Shown: positions 42,528-51,092 of the stretch, piece after piece
How positions within the stretch are numbered: position 1 is the first letter of the stretch
How the letters are laid out: every line of letters starts with the position of its first letter
DNA from: JBAOHV01 sp964450685
GTDB taxonomy: Bacteria; Actinomycetota; Acidimicrobiia; Acidimicrobiales; Microtrichaceae
Reading direction: 5' to 3'
Length of the DNA: 64,000 bases
Assembly: GCA_964450685.1 (NCBI GenBank)
Contig: CAYVDN010000013.1
Span: 10,344 to 74,343, forward strand
Position numbers and translations under genes: made by a program
Notes under the pieces: model-generated
Seen by the model: the letters and a program-made list of their open reading frames with translations, nothing else
The model's database searches: none
Told to the model about the DNA's origin: nothing

Positions 42528-43285
42528 GCGCTGCTCCCCAGGTAGGCGGCGATCACAGCCGGATCCTTCTGAACGACGTCGGGGGTGCCGTCGGCGATCT
42601 TCTGGCCGAACTCCATGACCACCACGTGGTCCGAGATCCCCATGACCATCCCCATGTGGTGCTCGACCAGCAGAACGGTCAACGAGAACTCGTCACGCAA
42701 CGACCGGATGGTCGCACCGAGCTCGTCGACCTCGCTGTGGGTCAGACCGCTCGCCGGCTCGTCGAGCATCAGCAGACGGGGGCGGGACACGAGCGCCCGT
42801 GCCAGCTCGATGCGTTTGAGCGTTCCGTAGGGCAGGCCGGCTGCCGGTGCGGCCGCAACCCGTTCCAGTCCAAGGCGGGTGAGCACCTCCATGGCCTCGG
42901 CCCGGAGCTGCTTCTCCCTGGCTCGGACCGGTAGGCCGAACATCGCGCTGACGAACCCGCCCGACGTCCGGGAGTGGGCGCCGACCATCACGTTGTCGAG
43001 CACGCTGAGGCCCTGCACGAGCGCGAGGTTCTGGAACGTCCTGGCGATGCCGAGCTCGGCGATCCTGTGCGGAGCCAATGCCAGCAGGTCGGAGCCGTCG
43101 AAGGCGACCGATCCCTCGTTCGCCTCGTAGAGACGGCTGATCACGTTGAACAGCGTGGTCTTGCCGGCACCGTTGGGACCGATCAGGGCACAGATCTGGC
43201 CCTGGTCGATTTCGAACGTGAGCCCGTCGAGCGCGGTGACACCACCGAAGCGCACACGGATGCCGTCTACCTCGAGCAGCGCCAT
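42524..43285 (-). CDS. livG: ABC transporter ATP-binding protein, LivG type
   Basis: A 253-residue ATPase with Walker A IGPNGAGKTTLFNVIS and LivG-specific features: IARTFQNLALVQGLSVLDNVMVGAH, an ABC signature degraded to LPYGTLKRIELARAL, LLMLDEPASGLTHSEV and VVMEFGQKIADGTPDVVQKDP at the C-terminus. It is the first gene of the operon. The ATG at 43285 is preferred because the upstream frame runs into a promoter region. Confidence 0.95.
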   Translation of the reverse strand: MALLEVDGIRVRFGGVTALDGLTFEIDQGQICALIGPNGAGKTTLFNVISRLYEANEGSVAFDGSDLLALAPHRIAELGIARTFQNLALVQGLSVLDNVMVGAHSRTSGGFVSAMFGLPVRAREKQLRAEAMEVLTRLGLERVAAAPAAGLPYGTLKRIELARALVSRPRLLMLDEPASGLTHSEVDELGATIRSLRDEFSLTVLLVEHHMGMVMGISDHVVVMEFGQKIADGTPDVVQKDPAVIAAYLGSSA

Positions 43286-43330
43286 CGGTTCCGGTCCACC
43301 TCCCCCGCCGCAGCGAGCCACACCCCCGTG

Positions 43331-43375
43331 CCCCGTACGGGGTCCCGACAGTAGCCGGGTGTCGCGTCCGTGCAA
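43331..43375 (-). promoter_or_regulatory. Promoter of the liv operon with 12-bp palindrome at the start site
   Basis: On the minus strand: -35 TTGCAC (43375-43370), 16-bp spacer, -10 TACTGT (43353-43348). Five bases further lies the perfect palindrome CCCCGTACGGGG (43342-43331), covering about +1 to +12, where a repressor would block transcription. The rest of the 43286-43434 gap holds only the leader and the sequence behind the mreB stop. Confidence 0.5.
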
Positions 43376-43434
43376 GCGACCTGTGCGAATCCGGCCGATG
43401 AGCCTCTGGCTACGCCGCTCGGCCGAGGTCGGAC

Positions 43435-44469
43435 TCAGACCCTGCGGGCACCCATGAACAGCTCGCGGAGCTCCTCGTAGGACTCCACGACACGACCCGC
43501 TCCGAGCACGACCGACTCGAGTGGCTGGCGCACCAGCCGCACCGGCACCTCGGTCTCCTTCGCCAGGCGCAGGTCGAGTCCCTTGAGCATCGAACCACCT
43601 CCTACGAGGTGGATGCCGTGCTCGATCAGGTCCTGGGCCAGCTCGGGTGGCGCCTCGGCGACACAGCTCAGCACCGAGTCGACCATCGCGTTGACCGGCT
43701 CGGCAATGGCCGAGCGGACCTCCTCCGCCGAGAGGATCACGGTCTTGGGCAGGCCCGACATGAGCTCACGGCCGCGCACCTCGGCACGTACCTCATCGGG
43801 GGTCGGGTAGGCGGAACCGATGAGGATCTTGATCTCCTCGGCGGTCTGCTCGCCGATCGCGATGCCGTACTCGCGGCGGATGTGGATGATGATCGCCGCG
43901 TCGATGTCGAACGAGCCGACCCTGACCGCTTGGAGCGCAACGACACCGCCGAGCGATATCAGCGCTGTCTCGGAGGTGCCTCCGCCGATGTCGACGACCA
44001 TGTTCGCCATCGGCTGGTGGATGGGCAGACCCGAACCGACAGCGGCCGCCATCGGTTGCTCGATCAGCTGCGCCTCGGTCGCGCCGGCACGGCGAGCCGC
44101 TTCGGTCACCGCACGCTTCTCGACAGCGGTAATCGCCGATGGCACGCAGATGACGACCCTCGGGCGGTTGAAGCGATTCACCCCCACCCGCTTGAGCAGC
44201 AGGCGGATCATCTCCTGGGTGACCTCGAAGTCGGTTATCGCGCCCTTGCGCAGCGGTCGGACAGCGACGATGTAGCTGGGTGTCCGGCCGATCATCTTCC
44301 ACGCGTCGCGACCCATGGCGAGCACCTCGTTGGTGCGCGAGTTGAGCGCGATGACAGAAGGCTCGTTCAACACGATGCCCTCTCCTCGTGCATAGACCAG
44401 CGTGTTGGCCGTGCCGAGGTCGATAGCGAGGTCCCTGCCCAGTTCAGGCTCCCCGACCGCGCCGACCAT
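43435..44469 (-). CDS. mreB: Actin-like MreB
   Basis: Bacterial actin that organises lateral cell-wall synthesis. The 344-residue protein contains phosphate loop 1 (LAIDLGTANTLVYARGEGIVLNEPSVIA), VEKRAVTEAARRAGA, phosphate loop 2 (MVVDIGGGTSETALISLGG), and the adenosine loop HGIHLVGGGSMLKGLD. mreC/mreD do not follow, so the usual operon is absent. The ATG at 44469 overlaps the 3' end of the small membrane protein gene by 26 bp; the longer frame (to 44583) is Arg-rich and rejected. Confidence 0.94.
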   Translation of the reverse strand: MVGAVGEPELGRDLAIDLGTANTLVYARGEGIVLNEPSVIALNSRTNEVLAMGRDAWKMIGRTPSYIVAVRPLRKGAITDFEVTQEMIRLLLKRVGVNRFNRPRVVICVPSAITAVEKRAVTEAARRAGATEAQLIEQPMAAAVGSGLPIHQPMANMVVDIGGGTSETALISLGGVVALQAVRVGSFDIDAAIIIHIRREYGIAIGEQTAEEIKILIGSAYPTPDEVRAEVRGRELMSGLPKTVILSAEEVRSAIAEPVNAMVDSVLSCVAEAPPELAQDLIEHGIHLVGGGSMLKGLDLRLAKETEVPVRLVRQPLESVVLGAGRVVESYEELRELFMGARRV

Positions 44470-44626
44470 CGGTCGGCTCCTCGGGTGCGAGAGCACGCAT
44501 CTTGTGGTGGAACTCCTCGACCGACGACCGCGGCGACGTCGGCGACGGCCGGTTGCGGAGCCACAGGACCAGCAGGCCCACACAGCTCAGCGCGACCGCG
44601 ATCAGGAGGTAGACCACGTTGCTCAC
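44444..44626 (-). CDS. Small membrane protein upstream of mreB
   Basis: Not recognised. A 60-residue protein with one N-terminal membrane helix (VVYLLIAVALSCVGLLVLWL) and a short charged tail containing SVEEFHHKMRALAP. It overlaps the mreB start by 26 bp, so it is co-transcribed and may be a morphogenesis accessory. The GTG at 44626 is preferred over the ATG at 44635 because a TACGAT (44639-44634) ends 7 nt before it and includes that ATG, giving a leaderless mRNA. Confidence 0.6.
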   Translation of the reverse strand: MSNVVYLLIAVALSCVGLLVLWLRNRPSPTSPRSSVEEFHHKMRALAPEEPTDGRRGRGA

Positions 44627-44718
44627 CGGGCACATCGTAGGGAAGATCCGACCGTGTGCCCCACCGTGGGGTCCACGCCGCGGCCACGAGCACCGTTCGG
44701 GTCGGTATCGTCGTCGCC

Positions 44719-45567
44719 ATGATCGGCGCCGACGACCCGGGCACCGGCCCGGAGCCGGATCCTCGGGCCATCAACAGCGGGCGTTCCTGGACGCATCCGA
44801 GCGAAGTGGGAATGGCCCACCGTGGTCGTACCGACAGGCGCCGTACGACCCTGATCGCGTCGGGCGTCCTGATCGGAGGCGTGTGCCTGCTGTTGTCCGG
44901 GTTCGTCATGGGAGAGGTCGACCGGACCGCCACCGCCACATCGGTCACCGCTCCACGTGAACGGGCTCTGGGCTCAGTCGCTCTGATCACAGCCGTCGCC
45001 GAGGGCGCCACCCACTCGGCGACAGGGGTCGTGCTCGACGACCGGGGCCGCGTCCTGGTCGGGTCGGCAGCGGTGGACGACGCGGACGAACTTTGGGTGC
45101 GCTGCACCGGCGGTGACCTCCAGCAGGCCCGGGTGATCGCCTCGGATCCCGTCAACGACATGTCGGTGCTCGAGGTGGCCGCGCCCGCGGGGGTTCCGGT
45201 GACGATCTCACGCCACGTACCGGCCGATGGAACCCGTCTGCAGATGGTCCAGGCCGGCCCGGCCGCTGATGTGAGCGTCGATCTCGAGGTCGGCGAGCGC
45301 GACGAACCCGAGAAGCAATCGCGCAGCGAGCACGCCCCGAAGCTGATCGACCTGACCTGGACAAGCGGATCGTCGACCTTCACCGCCAGGGCTGACGGGC
45401 CCCTGCCGCTCGACGACCCCCACGGGGCGATGGTCTTCGATCGGTCGGGACGTCTGGCCGGGGTGGTGGTCAGCGAGCAGGACGACCGCGGCCATCCGGT
45501 TCTGTCGGTCGCCGCTGCCGACGACATCGCGGATGCCGCCGTGCGCCTGCTCAGCCAGCACGACTGA
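44719..45567 (+). CDS. Membrane-anchored HtrA-like pseudoprotease
   Basis: A 282-residue protein with a cytoplasmic N-terminus (SWTHPSEVGM), one membrane helix (~43-65) and an extracytoplasmic trypsin-like domain. The HtrA pattern is visible: SATGVVLDDRGRVLVGSAAVDDADELWV parallels GSGVVLxxxGxVLTNxHVV, and ASDPVNDMSVLEV parallels the Asp strand. The catalytic His is replaced (VGSAAV), and where GNSGGP is expected the sequence reads DDPHGAMVFDRSGRLAGVVV. It has no PDZ domain. It is probably a binding rather than a cleaving protein. A -10-like TATCGT lies at 44706-44711, 7 nt before the ATG. Confidence 0.72.
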   Translation: MIGADDPGTGPEPDPRAINSGRSWTHPSEVGMAHRGRTDRRRTTLIASGVLIGGVCLLLSGFVMGEVDRTATATSVTAPRERALGSVALITAVAEGATHSATGVVLDDRGRVLVGSAAVDDADELWVRCTGGDLQQARVIASDPVNDMSVLEVAAPAGVPVTISRHVPADGTRLQMVQAGPAADVSVDLEVGERDEPEKQSRSEHAPKLIDLTWTSGSSTFTARADGPLPLDDPHGAMVFDRSGRLAGVVVSEQDDRGHPVLSVAAADDIADAAVRLLSQHD

Positions 45568-45615
45568 CACGGGGTACGCGGCACGTGTGAAGCCGGGGGA
45601 CCCTACGATCGGGGT

Positions 45616-46941
45616 GTGAGCAACTTCTTCCCCTTCGGCTCGGACGCGGCGGGTGACGACGACCCGTTCGCTGCGATGAACATGTTCCTCCAGGACATGT
45701 CGCGCATGTTCTCCGGCCAGGGGTCGGGCAGCTGGGACGCCGCCGGCCAGCTGGCAGGCTCCATCGCCGACGAGGGCCGTTCAGAGCCGAACGTCGACCC
45801 GATGGAGCGCCAGGCGATCGAGCAGCTCACCAGGGTCGCCGAACTCCAGGTCGGCGAGATCACCGGTCGCCCGGTCGATGAGCCGCTCCGCATGGAACCA
45901 CTCACCCGCGCCCAGTGGGCCCGGAGGTTCCTCGATGACGAGCGTCCGCTGCTGGAGCGCCTGTCGGGGTCGATCGGCGCCGCGCTCCAGGCGCAGCTCG
46001 GCGAGCTCGATGCCGAGGGATCCGATCTCACCGACCTGGGTCTGCCGCAGATGCCGGGCATGTCACCCGAGGCGATGCTGCGTCAGATGATGCAGATGAT
46101 GGGCCCGATGCTGCTCGGCATGATGGCCGGGAGCACCGCCGGGCACCTGGGCACCAGAGCGCTCGGCCACTACGAGCTTCCGCTGTCCCGCCCTGTGGCC
46201 GGGCCCCTCACGATGGCGCTCGCGAACGTCGATGGCTTCGCCGACGACTGGAGCCTCCCCCGCGACGGCATCCGCCTCTGGGTCTGCTGTTCTGACGTCG
46301 CACACCACCAGGTGCTCACCCTTCCCCACGTGCGCGAGCACCTCGACGGCCTGCTCGAACGTTACGTGTCGGCGTTCTCGGAGGACCCGGAGCAGATCGA
46401 ACAGCGGATGCGCGACCTGGGCATCGACGACATGATCGCCTCGGGCGGATCGGAGCCGGAGCTCGAAGCTCTGCAACGACTGGCCGGCGACCCCGAGGTA
46501 CTGCTGGGCGCGATGCAGTCGGACGAGCAGCGCGCGCTGATGCCCCGGATCGAAGCGGTTGTGGCGACCGTCGAGGGGTACGTCGACTGGGTTCTGGACA
46601 CGATCGGGTCACGCCTCATCCCCGAGTACGACCGGGCGACCGAGGCGCTGAGACGCCGGCGCGTCGAGGCGGGTCCCGCCAGCCGTTTCGTGGAGAGGTT
46701 GTTCGGGCTCGAGCTGTCGCAGTCCACATTCGACCGAGGCTCCGCGTTCGTCGACGGAGTGGTCGCACGCGCGGGCTCTTCTGCTCTGGATCGCCTGTGG
46801 GCCGACGCCGAGCACCTGCCCACACCGGCAGAGCTGGAAGCCCCCGGACTCTGGTTGGCCCGGGTCGGGATCGAGGGCGATCAGCTCGACCTGGGTGAGG
46901 TCAGCTTCGAGGTTCCCGACTTCCCCGACCTTGACGCCTGA
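45616..46941 (+). CDS. DUF2342 (zincin-like) protein with altered HExxH
   Basis: A 441-residue soluble protein of the actinobacterial DUF2342 family (putative zinc-dependent hydrolase; some members are linked to F420 clusters). Recognised features are VARITGRP-like LQVGEITGRP, a Met-rich MLRQMMQMMGPMLLGMMAG segment, TRALGHYELPL, a C-terminal helical GGEALFRxF-like region and LPTPAELEAPGLWLAR. The expected metal motif HExxH reads SDVAHH (226-231), so the first His and the Glu are changed. A TACGAT ends 6 nt before the GTG start. The 3' end overlaps the convergent MFS gene by 41 bp. Confidence 0.82.
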   Translation: MSNFFPFGSDAAGDDDPFAAMNMFLQDMSRMFSGQGSGSWDAAGQLAGSIADEGRSEPNVDPMERQAIEQLTRVAELQVGEITGRPVDEPLRMEPLTRAQWARRFLDDERPLLERLSGSIGAALQAQLGELDAEGSDLTDLGLPQMPGMSPEAMLRQMMQMMGPMLLGMMAGSTAGHLGTRALGHYELPLSRPVAGPLTMALANVDGFADDWSLPRDGIRLWVCCSDVAHHQVLTLPHVREHLDGLLERYVSAFSEDPEQIEQRMRDLGIDDMIASGGSEPELEALQRLAGDPEVLLGAMQSDEQRALMPRIEAVVATVEGYVDWVLDTIGSRLIPEYDRATEALRRRRVEAGPASRFVERLFGLELSQSTFDRGSAFVDGVVARAGSSALDRLWADAEHLPTPAELEAPGLWLARVGIEGDQLDLGEVSFEVPDFPDLDA

Positions 46942-48340
46942 TCCGCTGCGACCGCTGCCAAGCGTGGCGTCCCGCGGTACGGGCGTCCGGCAGACGCCTG
47001 GGTGACTCCCCCCGCTGCACCGCTCGTGTGGCGGACCAGTAGAAGATCGCCGACGCCGCCGCCAGCACCGCGACGATGACTCCGCCCAACCGGGTGCCCA
47101 TGGCGACGACGACAGGCAGGGCAGCTCCGAGCACCCAGATCATCTGGAAGCGGGACTCGAATCGGGCGAAGGCACGACCGCGGTTGGCATCGGGGGCGTC
47201 ACGTTGCACGACTGCGTCGAACGCCTGCTTTCCCGAAGCTGCGGCAACCGCAACAGCGAAGGCGAGGGCCGATTGGCCCGGCAGTCCCCGCATTGCTGCC
47301 GCGCAGACGCCTCCGACCCCGGCGAGCACGACCGCTCCGAGCAGCAGGTGCTCCTCGGCGTCGATGTGACGTCTCACCGCCGGGGCGACGCTCGCCCCGA
47401 CCAGGCCGCCGATACCGGTGAGCGCGACGACGACACCGAAGTGCCACACCGGCGGAGCGCCGACCGGCGCGAGATCGGCTGCATCGATCGGTGCACCGGG
47501 AACCGCCACCGCCCGCCCGGCCATCGCGCCCAGGCGCGGCACCGTGGCCGCCCCGCGGAGCACGAACGCCAACAGGAACGTGACGAAGCCGACGACCCAG
47601 CGGAGCGTGCCCATGGCCGAGGCGGTGGAAAGCACCCCCGCGCTGCGCAACTCCTCGCGCTCCTCGGCGCCCGGCGGCTCCTCCGCGACCGTGGTGACGG
47701 GAACTCGCAGCGACGCGACGGACGCAACCGCGAACACGACCGCTGCCAGCACCGAGACCGCTGCGGGCGACGCGACCCAGAGGAGGAACGCACCGGGGAG
47801 ACCCGCCGCGAACGCTGCGACGCCCGACAGCACCTGCAGTTTGGAGTTGGCCTCGACCAACGCGTGGTCGCCGATCACGACGGTGGGGACGAGCGCTGCT
47901 TTGGCCACGTTGTAGGACTTGGACAACACCAGCATCGCGAAGGCCTCGGGGTAGAGCACGAGGCTCTCGGTGCCGGCGCTCGAGACCATCAACAACGCCA
48001 CCCCAGCGCGTGCCGCGCACGACCCGATAAGCAGCACGCGGCGCCCGCCGGGCATGCGATCCATCATCGGTCCGATCAATGGTCCGACGAGCGCGAACGG
48101 GGCCATGGTGAACAGCAGGTACAGAGCGATCCTCCACCGGGCACCGGCCGGATCGATCGAGAAGAAGAGCGAACCGGCCAGCACGAGCGCGACGAGCGCG
48201 TCGCCACCTGTGGCCAGGACGTGGGTGACGGCGAGCCGACCGAACCCGGTCGAGGTGTCGAAGCGTCCCTGACCGGCTCTTGTCACCCGGTGACGCGGAG
48301 ATGGGTCGGGAGTCGGCACCTGACCGATGCTACGGGCCAC
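46901..48340 (-). CDS. MFS transporter
   Basis: A 479-residue integral membrane protein with about twelve helices of the major facilitator superfamily, close to the MFS_3/enterobactin-exporter-like type. It has the VGPLIGPMMDRMPGGRRVLL loop 2-3 signature and KAALVPTVV after helix 4. The substrate is unknown. GTG 48340 is used, but GTG 48319 is possible; a further upstream frame lies within the response regulator and is rejected. Its 3' end overlaps the convergent DUF2342 gene by 41 bp. Confidence 0.82.
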   Translation of the reverse strand: MARSIGQVPTPDPSPRHRVTRAGQGRFDTSTGFGRLAVTHVLATGGDALVALVLAGSLFFSIDPAGARWRIALYLLFTMAPFALVGPLIGPMMDRMPGGRRVLLIGSCAARAGVALLMVSSAGTESLVLYPEAFAMLVLSKSYNVAKAALVPTVVIGDHALVEANSKLQVLSGVAAFAAGLPGAFLLWVASPAAVSVLAAVVFAVASVASLRVPVTTVAEEPPGAEEREELRSAGVLSTASAMGTLRWVVGFVTFLLAFVLRGAATVPRLGAMAGRAVAVPGAPIDAADLAPVGAPPVWHFGVVVALTGIGGLVGASVAPAVRRHIDAEEHLLLGAVVLAGVGGVCAAAMRGLPGQSALAFAVAVAAASGKQAFDAVVQRDAPDANRGRAFARFESRFQMIWVLGAALPVVVAMGTRLGGVIVAVLAAASAIFYWSATRAVQRGESPRRLPDARTAGRHAWQRSQRIRRQGRGSREPRS

Positions 48341-48369
48341 GACCGACAGCCCACCCCGCCGGCCTCGGG

Positions 48370-49089
48370 TCAGCGGGGAAGGCTGAACTTGTAGCCGAGT
48401 CCACGGATGGTCACGATCCGTGTGGGGTTGGAGGGGTCCACCTCGACCTTCGAACGCAGCCTCTTGACGTGCACGTCGAGGGTCTTGGTGTCGCCCACGT
48501 AGTCGCTTCCCCACACCCGGTCGATCAGCGTCGCCCGGGGAAGCACACGCCCCGCGTTCTCCATCAGCAGCGCCAGCAGTTCGAACTCCTTGAGCGGCAA
48601 CGCCACGAGCGTCCCGTCGACGCGGACCTCGTGGCTGTCCGCGTCCAGCTCCACCCCGTCCAACTCGAGCACGTCGCGGGCGATGCCGTGCAGGTCTCCG
48701 GCTGCCCGGTCGACCGCGACGCTGCGGCGCCGCAGGACCGCTCGCATCCGCGCCACCAGCTCACGGAGCCGGTAGGGCTTGGTGACGTAGTCGTCGGCGC
48801 CGACCTCGAGAGCGACGACGGTGTCGATCTCGGCTGACTTGGCCGTGACCATGATTATCGGGACGTCGGTGCGGCGGCGCAGCTCCCGACACACGTCGAC
48901 GCCCGAGATGTTGGGGAGCATCACGTCCAACAGGACCAGGTCGGGTGCGACCCGGTCGAACACATCGAGGGCTTCGGCGCCGTCGCGGGCTACCTGCACG
49001 TCGAACCCTTCGCGGCTCAGGCCCACCTCGAGTGCGTCGATGAACGCCTCCTCGTCCTCGACGACGAGGACCGTCGGGTTGGTGCTCAC
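48370..49089 (-). CDS. regX3: OmpR/PhoB-family response regulator, RegX3-like
   Basis: A 239-residue response regulator with a receiver domain (VLVVEDEEAF acidic pocket, phospho-acceptor Asp55 in LLDVMLP, Lys104 in TKPY) and a C-terminal winged-helix OmpR domain (LKEFELLALLMENAGRVLPRATLI and TLDVHVKRLRSKVE). Its place after pstSCAB-phoU and the sensor kinase identifies it as the phosphate-starvation regulator, RegX3/PhoP-like. Its likely target is the PHO box upstream of pstS. The GTG start overlaps the kinase stop as GTGA. Confidence 0.9.
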   Translation of the reverse strand: MSTNPTVLVVEDEEAFIDALEVGLSREGFDVQVARDGAEALDVFDRVAPDLVLLDVMLPNISGVDVCRELRRRTDVPIIMVTAKSAEIDTVVALEVGADDYVTKPYRLRELVARMRAVLRRRSVAVDRAAGDLHGIARDVLELDGVELDADSHEVRVDGTLVALPLKEFELLALLMENAGRVLPRATLIDRVWGSDYVGDTKTLDVHVKRLRSKVEVDPSNPTRIVTIRGLGYKFSLPR

Positions 49090-50237
49090 GCTCTCCCCCG
49101 TGTCGGGTCGGGCAGCCAGATCGTGAAGGTCGTGCCGACGCCCTCGGTCGACTCGACGGTCACCTCGCCACCGTGGTTGCTGGCTATGTGGCGCACGATC
49201 GCCAGCCCCAGGCCGGTACCGCCCGTGCCGCGGGAACGGGCGCGGTCGACCCGGTAGAAGCGCTCGAAGATGCGGTCCAGGTCACGTCGCGGGATCCCGA
49301 CGCCCTCGTCGACGACAGCCAGCTCGATGCGCCCGACCGTCGTCGCCGCCGTGACCCGCACGACATCACCCGGTGCGGAGTACTTCACCGCGTTGTCGAT
49401 CAGGTTGAACAGCGCCGAGACGAGCTGGGGACGGTCGCCTCGGAGCAGCAGCCCCTGTTCGACCCGGGTGTCGAGCTCGATGCGGGCCTGTTCTGCGGCG
49501 GGCGCCATCCGAGCGACCGCCTCGGCGACCACGTCGGCTGCGTCGAGAAGGATCAGGTCCCTGTCGCCTCCGAACTCGATGCTGCTCAGCTCGAGCAGGT
49601 CGTCGACCGTGCGGCTGACCCGTTCCGCCTCGAGTGTCATGCGGGCTGCCATCCTGTCGACGATCTCCATGTCGGACTCGCCGCGGATCGTCTCGGCCAG
49701 CAGGCCCAGCGCACCGATCGGTGTCTTCAGCTCGTGGCTTATGTTGGCCACGAAGTCACGTCTGACGGTCTCGGTGCGACGCTCGAGGGTCTGGTCCTCG
49801 ACGACGACAAAAGCCCCTGTGCCGTCGAGGAACGGTCTGGCGTGGACGATGAAGTTCTGTGCGGGTGGCCCGAAGAGATCCACCTCACGTCGAGCGCTCA
49901 CGCCGTTGAGCGCTGCGGTCAGCTCCTCCTGGAGCGCAGCCTCGACAAGCACCAGTGCGTCGCGTGCCTCCAGGTAACCAGCCGCGACTCTGTTGCGGAA
50001 GAGCTCGGTCGAGTTCTCGTCGCAGACGACGACACCCTGGTCGATCCGGTCGAGTGCCTGCACGAGCCGTGCGAGCAGGTCGGCGTCATGTTCGTCGACC
50101 GCCGACACCGCCCGGGGCTCCGGCACCGTCGGCTCCTCCCCGGATGCCGGCAGCTCGCCCGTCTGGCGGGATCGCCTGCCGAGCGCGAAGGCTGACGCAC
50201 CGACTGCCAGGACGATGATCAGCCAGACGGCTGTCAT
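49086..50237 (-). CDS. senX3: Sensor histidine kinase, SenX3/PhoR-like
   Basis: A 383-residue kinase with one N-terminal membrane helix (~2-19), a PAS-like domain (~52-160), HisKA with phospho-acceptor His168 in ANISHELKTPIGALG, and a HATPase_c domain with NLIDNAVKYS (N box), VVDEGVGIP (G1) and GGTGLGLAIV (G2). There is no extracytoplasmic sensor domain, as in SenX3/PhoR, which sense phosphate through PstSCAB and PhoU. It lies between phoU and regX3. Confidence 0.92.
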   Translation of the reverse strand: MTAVWLIIVLAVGASAFALGRRSRQTGELPASGEEPTVPEPRAVSAVDEHDADLLARLVQALDRIDQGVVVCDENSTELFRNRVAAGYLEARDALVLVEAALQEELTAALNGVSARREVDLFGPPAQNFIVHARPFLDGTGAFVVVEDQTLERRTETVRRDFVANISHELKTPIGALGLLAETIRGESDMEIVDRMAARMTLEAERVSRTVDDLLELSSIEFGGDRDLILLDAADVVAEAVARMAPAAEQARIELDTRVEQGLLLRGDRPQLVSALFNLIDNAVKYSAPGDVVRVTAATTVGRIELAVVDEGVGIPRRDLDRIFERFYRVDRARSRGTGGTGLGLAIVRHIASNHGGEVTVESTEGVGTTFTIWLPDPTRGRA

Positions 50238-50257
50238 CGCCGATCACTCCTGCCCAC

Positions 50258-51058
50258 TCAGGTCTCCGGTTCGATCCCCGGTGCGGGATCGGGTCCTCCG
50301 CCAGGCTCGACCGACGGCTCGACAGACGGCTGCGCTTCCGGCTCGGCTCCTGGTTCGTCGGCGGCTTCGGCCTCGCGCAGTCGCTGTCGGGCTGAGCCGG
50401 ACTTCTCGGGCAACCAACCGGTCACCATGTAGATGACCCGCTCACCGATGTTCACAGCGTGATCACCGATGCGCTCGTAGTAGCGGGCGATCATCGCCAT
50501 CTGCACCGCGCCCTGGAGCGTCAGCGCCGTCTCCGAATGCGACTGGAAGATCGCCTGGACGTACTGGACCTGTAGCTCGTCGAGTCGGTCGTCGATGTCG
50601 TCGAGCGCCGCGGCGAGAGAGGTGTCGGCATCGACGTAAGCGTCGATCGCCGTGCGAACGAGGAAGGCCGCCTCGACGCCCATCTGCTCGATGATCCCGC
50701 GGATCTGCGGGCCGAACTCGACGTCGTAGATACGTCGTGATGCCTTGCAGACGTTGACCATCAGGTCAGCGGAACGTTCGAGCTCGCTGATCACACGCAA
50801 CGTCGTCAGCAGGAAGCGGAGGTCACCGGCGATCGGCGACTGGAGCGCGAGCATGCGACAGCAGCGCTCCTCCAGATCCAGGCAGAAATCGTCGATGACG
50901 TCGTCGCCGTCGATCAGCTCCTGGGCGGCGTGCAGGTCGCGGTCCAACAGGGCGGCCGTGCCACGGCCGATTGCCTCGGACGTCATCGCACCGAGACGGA
51001 TCACGTCGGCGCGCACGTCCTCCATCTCCTGGTGGAACTCGACTCGTAGCTCGTTCAT
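50258..51058 (-). CDS. phoU: Phosphate transport system regulator PhoU
   Basis: An all-helical 266-residue protein with the two three-helix PhoU repeats, each with an (E/D)xxxDxxxE-type metal-binding pattern. It also has ITLRVISELERSADL-like LRVISELERSADLMVNVCK and MARYYERIGDHAVNIGERV, both diagnostic. It connects the Pst transporter to the sensor kinase. The C-terminal ~35 residues are an acidic Pro/Glu-rich tail not usual in PhoU. The ATG at 51058 has an excellent AGGAGGTGAGG ribosome-binding site. Confidence 0.95.
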   Translation of the reverse strand: MNELRVEFHQEMEDVRADVIRLGAMTSEAIGRGTAALLDRDLHAAQELIDGDDVIDDFCLDLEERCCRMLALQSPIAGDLRFLLTTLRVISELERSADLMVNVCKASRRIYDVEFGPQIRGIIEQMGVEAAFLVRTAIDAYVDADTSLAAALDDIDDRLDELQVQYVQAIFQSHSETALTLQGAVQMAMIARYYERIGDHAVNIGERVIYMVTGWLPEKSGSARQRLREAEAADEPGAEPEAQPSVEPSVEPGGGPDPAPGIEPET

Positions 51059-51092
51059 CCTCACCTCCTGCACCCCTCGCCGGCCGCGCCGG

